A stretch of DNA of 45,009 nt from Pseudomonadota bacterium (lineage in GTDB: Bacteria; Pseudomonadota; Gammaproteobacteria; Halothiobacillales; Halothiobacillaceae): NCBI GenBank assembly GCA_021795795.1, contig JAJYPA010000016.1:1-45009 (forward strand). Direction: 5' to 3'. This document shows positions 27,999-37,676 of this stretch, piece by piece. The notes under the pieces are model-generated. The model was not told the DNA's origin. It searched no databases and saw only the letters and a list, made by a program, of their open reading frames with translations. The first letter of the stretch is position 1, and each line of letters starts with the position of its first letter. The position numbers and the translations under genes are program-made.

Positions 27999-28901
27999 TT
28001 ACACGTTTTCTTGTTCGGGTCGCTCCAGCAGGTAGTCCAGAAAGGCACGCGCGGCCACCGAAAGCTGCCGACCGGCAGGATAGATGGCGCACCATTGCCT
28101 TATGATCGGAAAGCCTTGAACGTCCAAGATTGCAAACTGTCCGGGCTGGTTCAACATGAGCGTGTGGCGAGACAGCGCCGAAATACCGAGCCCGGTCAGA
28201 ATCGCCTGCTTGATCGCCTCGTTGCTGCCCAACTCCAGTCGTGGGCGAATCGTAATTCCCGCTTCGCCAAACGTGCGTTCAATGGCATTACGGGTGCCTG
28301 AGCCTTTTTCCCGCATCAGCCACGGCTCTTCGGCCAAGCGCTCAAGGTTGATGTTTTTCTCTTTGGCCAGTGGATGATCCGGCGCGGCCAGCACGATAAT
28401 GGGATTATTCATGATGGGTGTGGATTCGATTTCCATATCCTCGGGGGGCTGGCCGAGCAAATAGAGATCATCGAGATTATTGGCAATACTCGCCAATACC
28501 TGTTCCTTGTTGGTGACGCGTAAACTCACTTCGATACCGGGGTAAAGTTTAGAAAATTCACCCAATAATCGCGGCGCAAAATAGGATGCCGTGGTAATCG
28601 CCATCAGACGCAATTGGCCCTTCTTCAAACCCTGCCTCTCGGCTACCGACATGGTAAACCGGTCCATGATGCCAAATACCTCACGGGTTGCCTGAGCAAG
28701 CTCTTTTCCGTCCTCTGTCAGGTAGATCTTCTTCCCTACCTGTTCGATCAGAGGAACACCAACCATCTCCGATAACTTCTTCATCTGCATGGACACTGTT
28801 GGCTGTGTCAGAAAAAGCTCTTCGGAGGCGCGGGTAAAACTACCGAGCCGGGCGATGGCCTCGAAAATCTCAAGCTGCCTGAAGGTCGTGTAATGACGCA
28901 T
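27999..28901 (-). CDS. cbbR: Second CbbR-type LysR regulator
   Basis: This is a 300-residue LysR regulator, convergent with cbbO (36 bases between stops). The helix-turn-helix LGSFTRASEELFLTQPTVSM is very typical of CbbR. It differs clearly from the first cbbR of this window, especially in the effector domain (LYLLGQPPEDMEIES and GSGTRNAIERTFGEAG). GGAG lies 6 bases before the ATG. An imperfect inverted repeat (TTATGAAC and GTTATAA) near 28967-28989 lies upstream and could be an autoregulatory site. The target may be another cbb or carbon-uptake operon outside the window; that is inference. Confidence 0.88.
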   Translation of the reverse strand: MRHYTTFRQLEIFEAIARLGSFTRASEELFLTQPTVSMQMKKLSEMVGVPLIEQVGKKIYLTEDGKELAQATREVFGIMDRFTMSVAERQGLKKGQLRLMAITTASYFAPRLLGEFSKLYPGIEVSLRVTNKEQVLASIANNLDDLYLLGQPPEDMEIESTPIMNNPIIVLAAPDHPLAKEKNINLERLAEEPWLMREKGSGTRNAIERTFGEAGITIRPRLELGSNEAIKQAILTGLGISALSRHTLMLNQPGQFAILDVQGFPIIRQWCAIYPAGRQLSVAARAFLDYLLERPEQENV

Positions 28902-29058
28902 ATCTGCTCCTGGTGATCCAAACGACTTTTCCCTGGCGGCTTGGGTTAATGACCGGCCTTCTGAATTATGAACGATTTGCCTGTTATAAGGCAGAGACTG
29001 TCAGCAAGAGCGACCCCAACCGAGTGGTTCGCAGCGCGTGGCCGCAAAGGGCGGGCGC

Positions 29059-29111
29059 AAAAAAAGCCCTCGATGATAATTACCTAATAAAGGGTTATCA
29101 ATCAAGGGCTT
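29059..29111 (-). terminator. Terminator of the tRNA-fMet gene
   Basis: On the minus strand, AAGCCCTTGAT pairs with ATCGAGGGCTT (one T-G pair) across a 26-base loop, followed by a T run. It starts 6 bases after the tRNA 3' end. Confidence 0.75.
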
Positions 29112-29116
29112 AAATT

Positions 29117-29193
<77 letters not shown>

Positions 29194-29377
29194 TCAGTAG
29201 GAGGCATATATTATAGACTTATGAACTGTTGTCAAGGATTGATTTCGATATCCGTCAACACAGGCAGATCATCGATCGGCTCCAGACATCCACGGCATGA
29301 GGTCACTTGAAGCTGTTTGTCCTCCAGACTACCATTCCAGATTATCTTTGGGGGGGTGGCGCAAGAAGAACCTGGGT

Positions 29378-30361
29378 TTAGCCGGATAATCCGCCAGCCT
29401 GCTCCCAATTCCAGGCGTGCGCGATCATGTCGGCCAGATCGGAGTAATCTGGTTTCCAACTAAGCTGTTGTTTCGCCAGAGTAGCATCCGCAACCAAACG
29501 AGCGGGGTCGCCTGCCCGGCGATCCTTGATGAGAACGGGGATTTCCTTACCAGTCACTTTACGCGCCGTTTCAATGACATCAAGCACAGAATAGCCGTCC
29601 CCATTGCCGAGGTTGAATTGCTTGCTTTGCTGATGCTCTTGCAGCCATTCCAATGCCAGCAGATGAGCCGAACAGAGGTCCTGCACGTGGATATAGTCGC
29701 GCAGACAACTGCCATCGGGTGTGTCGTAATCCGTACCGAATACATGGATATGCGACCGGCGGCCAGAAGCAGCCTGTAACACCAGAGGAATAAGATGCGT
29801 CTCGGGATTGTGGCGCTCGCCCAACTCACCTTCCGGATCGGCACCGGCGGCGTTGAAGTAGCGCAGGCACACCGATTTGAGGCCATAGGCGGCATCATAA
29901 TCAGCCAGCAGATGCTCGACCATCAACTTGCTGCGGCCGTAGGGATTGATCGGATTTTGTGGATGAGATTCGTCAATCCGATCTGATCGGGGTTCACCGA
30001 AGGTTGCCGCCGTGGACGAAAAAACAAAATGCCTTACCTGATGGCGCACCATCGCATCCAGAAGATTGAGCGTATTGGCGACGTTGTTGCGGTAGTACTT
30101 GCCGGGATCATCAACCGATTCGCCGACCAGGCTGAAAGCGGCAAAGTGCATAACGGCGTCGAATCGATGGGAATGAAACAGCCGGTCCAGTAGTGCCGTG
30201 TCGGCCATATCGCCAACGATCAATTCGCCGTAGCGCACGGCATCGGCATGACCGGTGGAAAGATTATCGAGCACCACGACACGGTAGCCCGCACGCGCGA
30301 GAAACTTGACCATGTGTGAGCCGATATAGCCCGCGCCACCGACCACGAGTATCGACTGCAT
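29378..30361 (-). CDS. galE: UDP-glucose 4-epimerase
   Basis: This enzyme interconverts UDP-glucose and UDP-galactose for surface polysaccharides. It has 327 residues. The NAD-binding loop is VVGGAGYIGSHMV at the N-terminus. The catalytic site shows SSTAATFG with the Ser/Thr and YGRSKLMVE with Tyr-x3-Lys; VCLRYFNAAGADP is typical of GalE. The ATG at 30361 overlaps the decarboxylase stop in TGATG, so translation is probably coupled. The frame extends a further 18 bases upstream to another ATG, which is less likely. Confidence 0.94.
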   Translation of the reverse strand: MQSILVVGGAGYIGSHMVKFLARAGYRVVVLDNLSTGHADAVRYGELIVGDMADTALLDRLFHSHRFDAVMHFAAFSLVGESVDDPGKYYRNNVANTLNLLDAMVRHQVRHFVFSSTAATFGEPRSDRIDESHPQNPINPYGRSKLMVEHLLADYDAAYGLKSVCLRYFNAAGADPEGELGERHNPETHLIPLVLQAASGRRSHIHVFGTDYDTPDGSCLRDYIHVQDLCSAHLLALEWLQEHQQSKQFNLGNGDGYSVLDVIETARKVTGKEIPVLIKDRRAGDPARLVADATLAKQQLSWKPDYSDLADMIAHAWNWEQAGGLSG

Positions 30362-32622
30362 CAATCGTCCCTGACGCAATCGACAAAGTAGGATTTGACG
30401 TGATCGGCTTCGTCGGCGACCAGACCGTGGACATCGGTTTCGAACCCCGGCAACTGCTTGTTGAACTCACGGGCGAATTTCAGGTAATCGACGATGGTCT
30501 TATTGAAACGCTCACCCGGAATCAATAAGGGAATACCCGGCGGATATGGCGTCACCAGCGAGGCGGTAATGCGGCCTTCGAGTTCATCGATTGGTACGCG
30601 GTCGATTTGCTTGCGCGCCATCTTCGCCCAGGCATCCGCTGGCCGCATGGCCGGTTCCATATTCGATAGATACATCTCGGTCGTCAGACGCGCCACATCG
30701 TTCTTTTTGTACAGGTTGTGCAGTTGCTGGCACAGATCACGCAAACCAATGCGCTCATAACGGGGATATTTGGCGACGAAATCCGGCAGAATCCGCCACA
30801 GTGGCTGGTTCTTGGTGTATTCGTCCTTGAATTGTTGCAGCGCCGTCAGCAGCGTGTTCCAACGACCTTTTGTAATGCCGATCGTAAACATGATGAAAAA
30901 ACTGTACAGGCCGGTTTTTTCGACTACGACGCCGTGTTCAGCCAGATACTTGGTGACCACCGAAGCCGGAATCCCCGTTTCGTCAAAATCCCCATTCAAA
31001 TTCAGGCCGGGCGTAATCAGCGTCGCCTTGATCGGATCAAGCATGTTGAAGCGATCGGTCATCCGCTCGAAACCGTGCCACTCATCATCGGCACAGATCA
31101 TCCAATCGTCCTGCGAACCGACACCCTCTTCTGCAAGAACGTCCGGTCCCCAGACCTTGAACCACCAATCTTCCCCATATTCGGCATCCACCTTGCGCAT
31201 GGCTCGGCGGAAATCGAGCGCTTCGAGAATCGATTCTTCGACCAGTGCGGTGCCACCCGGCGGTTCCATCATGGCCGCGGCCACATCGCAGGAGGCAATG
31301 ATCGCGTACTGTGGCGAAGTGGACGAATGCATCAGATAAGCTTCGTTAAACACGTCGCGGTCGAACAAATGCTGCTTGCTGTCCTGAACCAGGATCTGGG
31401 ACGCCTGCGACAACCCCGCCAGCATCTTGTGCGTGGACTGAGTCGAAAAAATCACCGACTCCTTGCAACGGGGACGATCAGCGCCGATGGCGTGGTAGTC
31501 ACCATAAAAGTCGTGGAAGGCGGCATGGGGCAACCATGCTTCGTCGAAATGCAGGTTTTCGACATAGCCATCCAGCTCGTTCTTGATTTCTTCGACGTTG
31601 TAGATGATGCCATCGTAAGTAGATTGCGTGATGGTGAGAATTTTTGGCGTTTTGTCTTCGGCCAGAGAGGCAAATGGGTGTGCCTCGATCTTCGCCTTGA
31701 TGTTCTCGACCGAGAATTCGCTCTGCGGGATCGGGCCGATGATGCCGTAATGATTCCGTGTCGGCATCATGAATACCGGAATGGCGCCGGTCAGGATGAT
31801 CGAATGCAGAATCGACTTGTGGCAGTTTCGATCGACCACCACGATATCACCCGGCGCCACGTTCGAGTTCCAAACCATCCGGTTGCTGGTCGACGTGCCG
31901 TTGGTGACAAAGAACAGGTGATCGGCATTGAAAATGCGTGCGGCATTGCGTTCGGAAGCGGCCACCGGCCCCGTGTGATCGAGCAGTTGCCCGAGTTCAT
32001 CGACTGCATTGCACACATCGGCACGCAGCAGATTTTCACCGAAGAACTGGTGGAACATCTGCCCTACCGGGCTTTTCAGGAACGCCACGCCGCCTGAGTG
32101 CCCCGGGCAATGCCATGAATAGGAGCCATCGGCCGCATAACCGGTCAATGCGCGGAAGAACGGGGGCGAGAGTGAATTCAGATAAGACCGAGCTTCACGA
32201 ATCACATGGCGCGCCACAAACTCGGGCGTGTCCTCGAACATGTGAATGAAGCCGTGCAGTTCCTTGAGCACCTCGTTGGGCAAATGGCGACTGGTCCGGG
32301 TTTCGCCGTAGAGGAAAATCGGGATGTCGGAATTACGGAAACGGATCTCATGGATAAATTTACGCAGTTGAGCGATAACAGGCAGTTCCTGATCCGGTTC
32401 GTGATTCAGTGTGCTGAATTCCTCATCATCGATGGAAACGATAAAGGCGGAAACCCGACTCTGCTGCTGCGCAAACGAGGCCAGATCGACGTAACTCGTC
32501 ACACCGAGCACTTCTTCCCCTTCCGCACGGATGGCGTCGGCCAATGCACGCACACCAAGACCTGAGGCGTTTTCAGAACGAAAATCTTCATCGATGATAA
32601 CGATGGGGAAACGAAACAGCAT
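30361..32622 (-). CDS. Orn/Lys/Arg decarboxylase (PLP, AdiA/LdcA type)
   Basis: This is a fold-III PLP decarboxylase of 753 residues. The N-terminal wing domain (1-140) resembles a response regulator. The core has GYSxx-like WHCPGHSGGVAFLKSPVG, FVTNGTSTSNRM, and STHKMLAGLSQAS with the PLP lysine near 399. The C-terminal domain includes TPYPPGIPLLIPGE. The length and motifs fit arginine or lysine decarboxylases of the AdiA/LdcA group; substrate is not decided. It could serve polyamine synthesis or acid tolerance, relevant to a sulfur oxidiser that makes acid. It is coupled to galE. Confidence 0.9.
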   Translation of the reverse strand: MLFRFPIVIIDEDFRSENASGLGVRALADAIRAEGEEVLGVTSYVDLASFAQQQSRVSAFIVSIDDEEFSTLNHEPDQELPVIAQLRKFIHEIRFRNSDIPIFLYGETRTSRHLPNEVLKELHGFIHMFEDTPEFVARHVIREARSYLNSLSPPFFRALTGYAADGSYSWHCPGHSGGVAFLKSPVGQMFHQFFGENLLRADVCNAVDELGQLLDHTGPVAASERNAARIFNADHLFFVTNGTSTSNRMVWNSNVAPGDIVVVDRNCHKSILHSIILTGAIPVFMMPTRNHYGIIGPIPQSEFSVENIKAKIEAHPFASLAEDKTPKILTITQSTYDGIIYNVEEIKNELDGYVENLHFDEAWLPHAAFHDFYGDYHAIGADRPRCKESVIFSTQSTHKMLAGLSQASQILVQDSKQHLFDRDVFNEAYLMHSSTSPQYAIIASCDVAAAMMEPPGGTALVEESILEALDFRRAMRKVDAEYGEDWWFKVWGPDVLAEEGVGSQDDWMICADDEWHGFERMTDRFNMLDPIKATLITPGLNLNGDFDETGIPASVVTKYLAEHGVVVEKTGLYSFFIMFTIGITKGRWNTLLTALQQFKDEYTKNQPLWRILPDFVAKYPRYERIGLRDLCQQLHNLYKKNDVARLTTEMYLSNMEPAMRPADAWAKMARKQIDRVPIDELEGRITASLVTPYPPGIPLLIPGERFNKTIVDYLKFAREFNKQLPGFETDVHGLVADEADHVKSYFVDCVRDD

Positions 32623-32754
32623 GGTGGGATTCCTGTGGCGGACGGACAGTGGAACAGTGCATGGCAGCAGTGGACTAACTGGCAGGCATTCTAACGCAGC
32701 AAGGCGTCAATTTTGGGCTTTTTGCATGACGCTTTCTTGAATGATCGAACTATT

Positions 32755-33282
32755 TCAGGCCCGCACCGGCGAAGGCTCTTCGGCTCGATGCAATTCAACG
32801 GGATATTCGATGGCGATGATTTCGGCCTGAACACGGCGCGGCGCGGCTGTCTCCCCCGGCAGATAAAGCACCACCTCGGCATCCAGTGGCTTACCGAGCA
32901 CGGCCTTGGCCAGGGGGGAATCGATACTGATCAGCTGATTGGCCGGATCGATCTCATCGGGCCCGACGAGGCAAACGGTTTGCTCCCGATCGTCTGCGTA
33001 AAGCAGGGTGATGCGGGCACCAAAATAAACCTTGTTCACATCAGTAGGCGGCTGGCGCACCACCTTGATGTCACCCAGCCGTTTTTGCAGATAACGGATG
33101 CGCCGATCGATTTCGCGTAACCGACGCTTGCCATAGATGTACTCGGCATTTTCCGAGCGGTCACCCAGAGCTGCGGCTTCGGAAACCGCCTGCACGACCA
33201 GGCGACGCTCCACGCGCCACAGGTGATCGAGCTCTGCCTGCAAACGGGCATGACCACGGGCAGAAATGACCGCCGTACTCAT
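32755..33282 (-). CDS. greB: Transcription elongation factor GreB
   Basis: This factor rescues backtracked RNA polymerase by stimulating transcript cleavage. It has 175 residues. The N-terminal coiled coil contains the tip motif LGDRSENAEYIYGKRRLREI (acidic D and E at the tip), and the FKBP-like C-terminal domain follows (LVGPDEIDPANQLISIDSPLAKA). YIYGKRRLREIDRR favours GreB over GreA. It lies 28 bases downstream of the DHH gene and 132 upstream of the decarboxylase gene. Confidence 0.94.
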   Translation of the reverse strand: MSTAVISARGHARLQAELDHLWRVERRLVVQAVSEAAALGDRSENAEYIYGKRRLREIDRRIRYLQKRLGDIKVVRQPPTDVNKVYFGARITLLYADDREQTVCLVGPDEIDPANQLISIDSPLAKAVLGKPLDAEVVLYLPGETAAPRRVQAEIIAIEYPVELHRAEEPSPVRA

Positions 33283-33310
33283 CGGTTGCTACCGCTATGG
33301 TTGAAGCCCA

Positions 33311-34474
33311 TTATTTCTTCTGGGCGCCTTTTCTTGGCGGCTGGATGGTGATCATGCTGCCCAACTTGGCCGTAGCGACGGGTGGTGCGGGGTTGATCGT
33401 CTGCTTGATTGATGAAACGGCATGATCCAGATCGCGCAAGCGGTTATCCCGCAGTTCACCGCCCGCCGCGCCCGGATGGCCGCCACCACGGAAGTATTTT
33501 GCCGAAATCGCGCCGGCATCCACGCCGGGATTCGCCCGCAGCGAGAGCTTGCCATTACCCCGAACACCGATCGCCATATCCATTTTGTGGCGTGTCTCCA
33601 TCATGTCCATGATCACGCCGCGCCACACGTCATGCGGCCAGTTGAAGAAAATCCCGGTGCGCACACCGTCGATATCGAGCATCGGCACCGTGGTCTCATC
33701 GAGCACGGACGCGGAAAGAATGTGGAATTTATCGTTGAGCGGCAGTTCGGGATTGTTCAGATCCTGCGCGTCGATGCGGCCGACGAGGAAGTTTTTGCGC
33801 ACGTCATACAGACCGCGCTCGATCGATTCCAGATTCTCGCCGCGTTCATGCGCCTGAAAAAAGTGCTCGATCACGTGGAAGCGGTAACTGCGCTTGATAT
33901 CCGCCAGCGGCGGGGCAAGATGGTCATCCTGCATCACCAGTCCGAGTAGATACAAAGACTTGCGGAACAACGGCTCATCTTTCAGCCAGCGGTCACCCAT
34001 ATCGACGAAATCGGCCCGCAACGCATACTGTGCCCGTTGATCTTCGGGCATCAGATCGGCAACCGCCTCAAACGCAAGCTTGGTGGCACAGCGTTCAGTA
34101 TCGAGGTAGTACCAATCGAATTTGGCTGCGCAATCTGCACCAGTGGCGTGATGGTCGAGCAATTGCAGTGTCGTCGGGACTTTCAGCTTCTTGATGCGCT
34201 TGTCGATCTGCTCGGCCTGATCAAGCGTGAGATTGAGGTCGGTGAGCAGCAAAGATGCCGGTTCACCCGCTTCGATGATTTGCTCGACGATTTTATCGAC
34301 CGCCAGCGGAATATCGCGGTAATCGGCATTAAAGCAGCGCGTCTTGACACCAGCGGCCTTGAGCATGAATTGGGCGCCATAACCGTCGAGGTCGGTATGC
34401 GACAAATGGTAGACCCAGCCTTCGGCGTTGGTGTCTGCAGAATTTTGGGGGCGGATTAGTTTGGGCGTGCTCAT
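33311..34474 (-). CDS. DHH/DHHA1 family phosphoesterase
   Basis: This is a 387-residue cytoplasmic phosphoesterase. The DHH domain has SHTDLDGYGAQ near residue 25, LLLTDLNL and LLDHHATG (the DHH motif) near 110. The C-terminal DHHA1 domain has GGGHPGAAGGE near 330. The family includes nanoRNases and cyclic-di-nucleotide phosphodiesterases; which activity applies is unknown. The C-terminal tail is basic. The start ATG at 34474 lacks a strong Shine-Dalgarno sequence. Confidence 0.86.
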   Translation of the reverse strand: MSTPKLIRPQNSADTNAEGWVYHLSHTDLDGYGAQFMLKAAGVKTRCFNADYRDIPLAVDKIVEQIIEAGEPASLLLTDLNLTLDQAEQIDKRIKKLKVPTTLQLLDHHATGADCAAKFDWYYLDTERCATKLAFEAVADLMPEDQRAQYALRADFVDMGDRWLKDEPLFRKSLYLLGLVMQDDHLAPPLADIKRSYRFHVIEHFFQAHERGENLESIERGLYDVRKNFLVGRIDAQDLNNPELPLNDKFHILSASVLDETTVPMLDIDGVRTGIFFNWPHDVWRGVIMDMMETRHKMDMAIGVRGNGKLSLRANPGVDAGAISAKYFRGGGHPGAAGGELRDNRLRDLDHAVSSIKQTINPAPPVATAKLGSMITIQPPRKGAQKK

Positions 34475-34534
34475 AAATGCTCGTTCAGATTTCTAGAAAT
34501 AATTTTTGAGGTGGCAGTGTAACAGCCTGCCTCG

Positions 34535-34805
34535 CTAGTGTACTGTTTCGCTCTTGGAGGTACTTTCAGAGTCCTCCGAATGCGTCAGGACAAGGCGCCG
34601 TGCGCAGGCAATGGCCAAACCCTTGTTAAGCACGGCAACGCCGTCATGGCGCATTCGGAGCACTCCCATCGGGCGAGCCGCTGGCCGATCATCTGCGGCG
34701 TTGCGCTCGCTTGCAAGGGGGCGGCCATTGCGGCGCGAGCGCGCCTTGCATCTAATCGGCCAGCGACTCGCTGAATGTGCCTCCAAGAGCGAAACAGTAC
34801 ACTAG
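34535..34805. mobile_element. 271-bp MITE-like palindromic element
   Basis: The ends are 29-bp inverted repeats: 34535-34563 begins CTAGTGTACTGTTTCGC and 34777-34805 is its reverse complement with one mismatch. Inside are two further long stems. Arm 1 is CTCCGAATGCGTCA (34574-34587) with TGGCGCATTCGGAG (34647-34660). Arm 2 is 34673-34695 with 34749-34771 (shared core CGCTGGCCGAT). The loops of the two arms are inverted relatives (CAAGGCGC, GCAATGGCC, CCCTTG, CAACGCCG in each). The element could fold as a cloverleaf. It carries no transposase; its open frames mirror each other and are not genes. It lies between cysS and the DHH gene. Confidence 0.8.
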
Positions 34806-34824
34806 TGTTCGAATCAGCCCCCTG

Positions 34825-36189
34825 TTAGCCGCGCCGCCAAGTGGTTTGCCCGGCCTTGTCTTCGAGCACGATGCCAGCGGCCAGCAGTTCATCGCGAATC
34901 CGGTCCGATGCCGCAAAATCCTTATTGGCGCGCGCTTCAGCACGTTCGGCGATTTTCTGTTCAATCGCCTCGTCGCTCAATTGATTCTGCGACGCGGGCG
35001 CCCATTGCAGAAAACTTTGCGGATCGTGCTGACCGAGGTTCAGGATTTCCCCGATGGCCTGTATCGTCGCGGCACAATTCGCGTCCTTGCTGCGGTTCAA
35101 TTCGCTGATCTGCTCGAACACGATCGCCAAGGCTTCCGGCGTATTGAAATCGTCGTCCATCACCTCATGAAAACGGGCCATAACCGCCGGGATGGGTATT
35201 CCATTTTGGGGTGCGTCCTTTATGGCCGTGTACCAGCGTGTCAGACTGGCGCGCGCCGCATCGAGATTCTGATCCGAATAATTCAAGGGACTGCGGTAGT
35301 GACTGGACAAAACGAACAGCCGGATCACTTCCGGGTGATATTGCCGCATCACCTCCGCGACAGTGAAGAAATTGCCCAGGGATTTGGACATCTTCTCTTC
35401 GTTGATCCGCACAAAGCCGTTGTGCATCCAGTAGTTGACGTAATGATGGCCCGTCGCACACTCGCTTTGGGCGATTTCGTTTTCATGGTGCGGGAACTGC
35501 AGGTCCTGCCCACCCCCGTGAATATCGAAGGTCGGCCCCAGTGCGCGGGTCGACATGGCCGAGCACTCGATATGCCAGCCCGGACGACCTGGGCCGAAAG
35601 GCGCATCCCAACTCGGGTCTCCGGGTTTTTCTGCCTTCCAGAGCACGAAATCGAGTGGATCGGTTTTCGCCTCGTCGATCTCGACACGCGCCCCGGCGCG
35701 CAAATCTTCTGGATTGCGGTTGGAAAGCGCACCGTATCGGTCAAACGTGGAGACATCAAAATAAACATCGCCATTGGCTGCGCGATAGGCGTGGCCGCGC
35801 TCGATCAGGCTTTCGATCATCGCCACCATATCGCCGACCGATTCGGTGGCGCGCGGCTCGGCCGAGGGCGGCAGGCAGCCTAGGGCTGCTGCGTCATCGT
35901 GCATGGCTTCGATGTAACGCTCGGTCAGATTACGAATGCTTTCCTTGTTATCGGCAGCACGGGCGATGATCTTGTCGTCGATATCCGTGATATTGCGCAC
36001 GTAGTGCACCTCGTAACCGCTTGCCCTGAGATAGCGGACAACCATATCGAACACAACCATTACCCGCGCATGGCCGATATGGCAGCGGTCATAAACCGTC
36101 ATGCCGCAGACATACATCCCCACGGTTTTGGGTTTGATCGGCACGAATTCACGCTTGGCGCGTGCGTGGGAGTCATAAATAACCAGCAT
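34825..36189 (-). CDS. cysS: Cysteinyl-tRNA synthetase
   Basis: This class I synthetase charges tRNA-Cys. With ATG 36189 it has 454 residues, close to the E. coli enzyme. HIGH is at 37-40 and KMSKS at 266-270. The zinc ligands C28, C209, H234 and E238 are all in place. The frame remains open to 36315, but [18 protein letters not shown] is the family N-terminus. It is divergent from ppiB. The 3' end lies 19 bases from the MITE-like element. Confidence 0.96.
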   Translation of the reverse strand: MLVIYDSHARAKREFVPIKPKTVGMYVCGMTVYDRCHIGHARVMVVFDMVVRYLRASGYEVHYVRNITDIDDKIIARAADNKESIRNLTERYIEAMHDDAAALGCLPPSAEPRATESVGDMVAMIESLIERGHAYRAANGDVYFDVSTFDRYGALSNRNPEDLRAGARVEIDEAKTDPLDFVLWKAEKPGDPSWDAPFGPGRPGWHIECSAMSTRALGPTFDIHGGGQDLQFPHHENEIAQSECATGHHYVNYWMHNGFVRINEEKMSKSLGNFFTVAEVMRQYHPEVIRLFVLSSHYRSPLNYSDQNLDAARASLTRWYTAIKDAPQNGIPIPAVMARFHEVMDDDFNTPEALAIVFEQISELNRSKDANCAATIQAIGEILNLGQHDPQSFLQWAPASQNQLSDEAIEQKIAERAEARANKDFAASDRIRDELLAAGIVLEDKAGQTTWRRG

Positions 36190-36343
36190 AATGTGACTTT
36201 TCTCGTTAATAGGGCCAAATGTTGCGTGTATGATTGCGACTTTATCGTGCAATCTCAACCCAAAATATGAAAGCAGTCGCGCAGTATGCGAGTTCTGTCT
36301 TTCCTTGCCAAACATCCCTTTTGTTATCTGGAGTAATCAGTAA

Positions 36344-36859
36344 ATGAGCAACCCACAACCACGCGTCGCCCTCACCACCCGTCTTGGCACCATCACTCTG
36401 GAACTGAATGCCGAGAAAGCGCCCGCCACCGTCGCCAACTTCCTGGCCTACGTGGATAGCGGCCATTTCGTTGGCACCATCTTCCACCGTGTCATTCCGG
36501 GCTTTATGGCGCAAGGTGGCGGCATGTCGGCGGATATGGAACAAAAGAAAACCATGCCGCCGATTGCCAACGAAGCGGATAACGGCCTGAAGAATGTCCG
36601 CGGCAGCATCGCCATGGCGCGTACCGGCGACCCGCATTCTGCAACCAGCCAGTTTTTCATCAATCTCAAGGACAACAGTTTTCTTGATTTCACGGCACCG
36701 AACCCGCAAGGTTATGGCTACGCCGTATTCGGTCAGGTTGTCAATGGCATGGCGGTCGTCGATGCCATGGCGACACTGCCTACCGGCCGCCGTAATGGCC
36801 ATAGCGATGTGCCGGCCGAGGATGTGATCATCACTGCGGCAGAACGCGTTACCGCCTGA
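36344..36859 (+). CDS. ppiB: Peptidyl-prolyl cis-trans isomerase (cyclophilin)
   Basis: This is a cytoplasmic cyclophilin of 171 residues without a signal peptide. Conserved positions are visible: [30 protein letters not shown] and [19 protein letters not shown] lies 10 bases before the ATG. It is the first gene of a rightward set with lpxH, pgsA and plsC, divergent from cysS. Confidence 0.94.
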   Translation: MSNPQPRVALTTRLGTITLELNAEKAPATVANFLAYVDSGHFVGTIFHRVIPGFMAQGGGMSADMEQKKTMPPIANEADNGLKNVRGSIAMARTGDPHSATSQFFINLKDNSFLDFTAPNPQGYGYAVFGQVVNGMAVVDAMATLPTGRRNGHSDVPAEDVIITAAERVTA

Positions 36860-36902
36860 TTAATTCCAGAACTTGATCAAGCATATTGAAGGAATGACCC
36901 CA

Positions 36903-37676
36903 GTGGCCGAAATTCTGCTTATAGCCGACATACACCTCTCACCGGCCAATCCGCAGACCGATACATTCGCAGCGCTCATGGCCCGTGCGGCCAAGGCGGA
37001 TGCGCTTTATATTCTCGGTGATCTGTTCGATTACTGGGTGGGCGATGATCAGCCTTTGCCCGATGCGATCGGCCACTCGCTTGATCAACTATCTGCCCTG
37101 CCCTGCAAAAAGTATTTTCTGGCGGGCAACCGGGATTTTTTGGTCGGGCAGAATCTGCTCGATCGAATTGGTGCAGAAAACCTGCCCGATGTATTTCCGC
37201 TGTCCTATCGAGGCGAAACCATCCTGCTTTGCCACGGGGACACGCTCTGCACGGACGATCTCGCCTATCAGGCCATGCGTCAGCAGTTGCGTTCTCCGAC
37301 ATTCCGCTGTGATTTTCTCGCCAAGCCGCTGGCCGAACGCATTGCGATCGCCGAAGGATTGCGCGCCCGGAGCAAAACCGAATCGAGCAGCAAGCCAGAA
37401 GACATCATGGATGTGAATGCCAGTGCCGTTTCAACCCTGATGCAGACACAAGGCGCCAAGGTGCTGATCCACGGCCATACCCACCGCCCGGCCATCCATC
37501 GGTTGGTCGACGGGGGCGCGCGCGTGGTCACGGGAGACTGGTCCACCCACGGCTGGCTGGTTGCACTCAATGCAGATGTGATCACGCTGGAACGTTTTGA
37601 TTCCAATAACACTGAAATCATTGAACGCATCACGCTGTCAGAATCAAGCAAATCAGCAAGGGAAACGACCCGATGA
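36903..37676 (+). CDS. lpxH: UDP-2,3-diacylglucosamine pyrophosphatase
   Basis: This enzyme makes lipid X in lipid A synthesis, as a peripheral inner-membrane metallophosphoesterase. It has 257 residues with the GTG start at 36903. Metal-binding motifs are ADIHLS, LGDLFDYWVGDD, GNRDF, CHGDTLC and HGHTHRP. The GTG is chosen because GAAGGA lies about 9 bases upstream and the protein then begins like known LpxH; ATG 36894 is too close to that site. The stop overlaps the pgsA start in ATGA. Confidence 0.93.
   Translation: MAEILLIADIHLSPANPQTDTFAALMARAAKADALYILGDLFDYWVGDDQPLPDAIGHSLDQLSALPCKKYFLAGNRDFLVGQNLLDRIGAENLPDVFPLSYRGETILLCHGDTLCTDDLAYQAMRQQLRSPTFRCDFLAKPLAERIAIAEGLRARSKTESSSKPEDIMDVNASAVSTLMQTQGAKVLIHGHTHRPAIHRLVDGGARVVTGDWSTHGWLVALNADVITLERFDSNNTEIIERITLSESSKSARETTR

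Noticed and set aside
22212..28901. Carboxysome or form I RuBisCO genes near cbbM
   Set aside because: No cbbL, cbbS, csoS or carbonic anhydrase gene is present; the cluster is form II only.
30718..32097. Long plus-strand open frame (459 codons) inside the decarboxylase gene
   Set aside because: It is antisense to a gene with complete PLP motifs, and its composition is that of a shadow frame.
34535..34805. Small genes inside the palindromic element
   Set aside because: Open frames on both strands end with the same residues (SKSETVH) because the element's ends are inverted repeats; they are products of symmetry.
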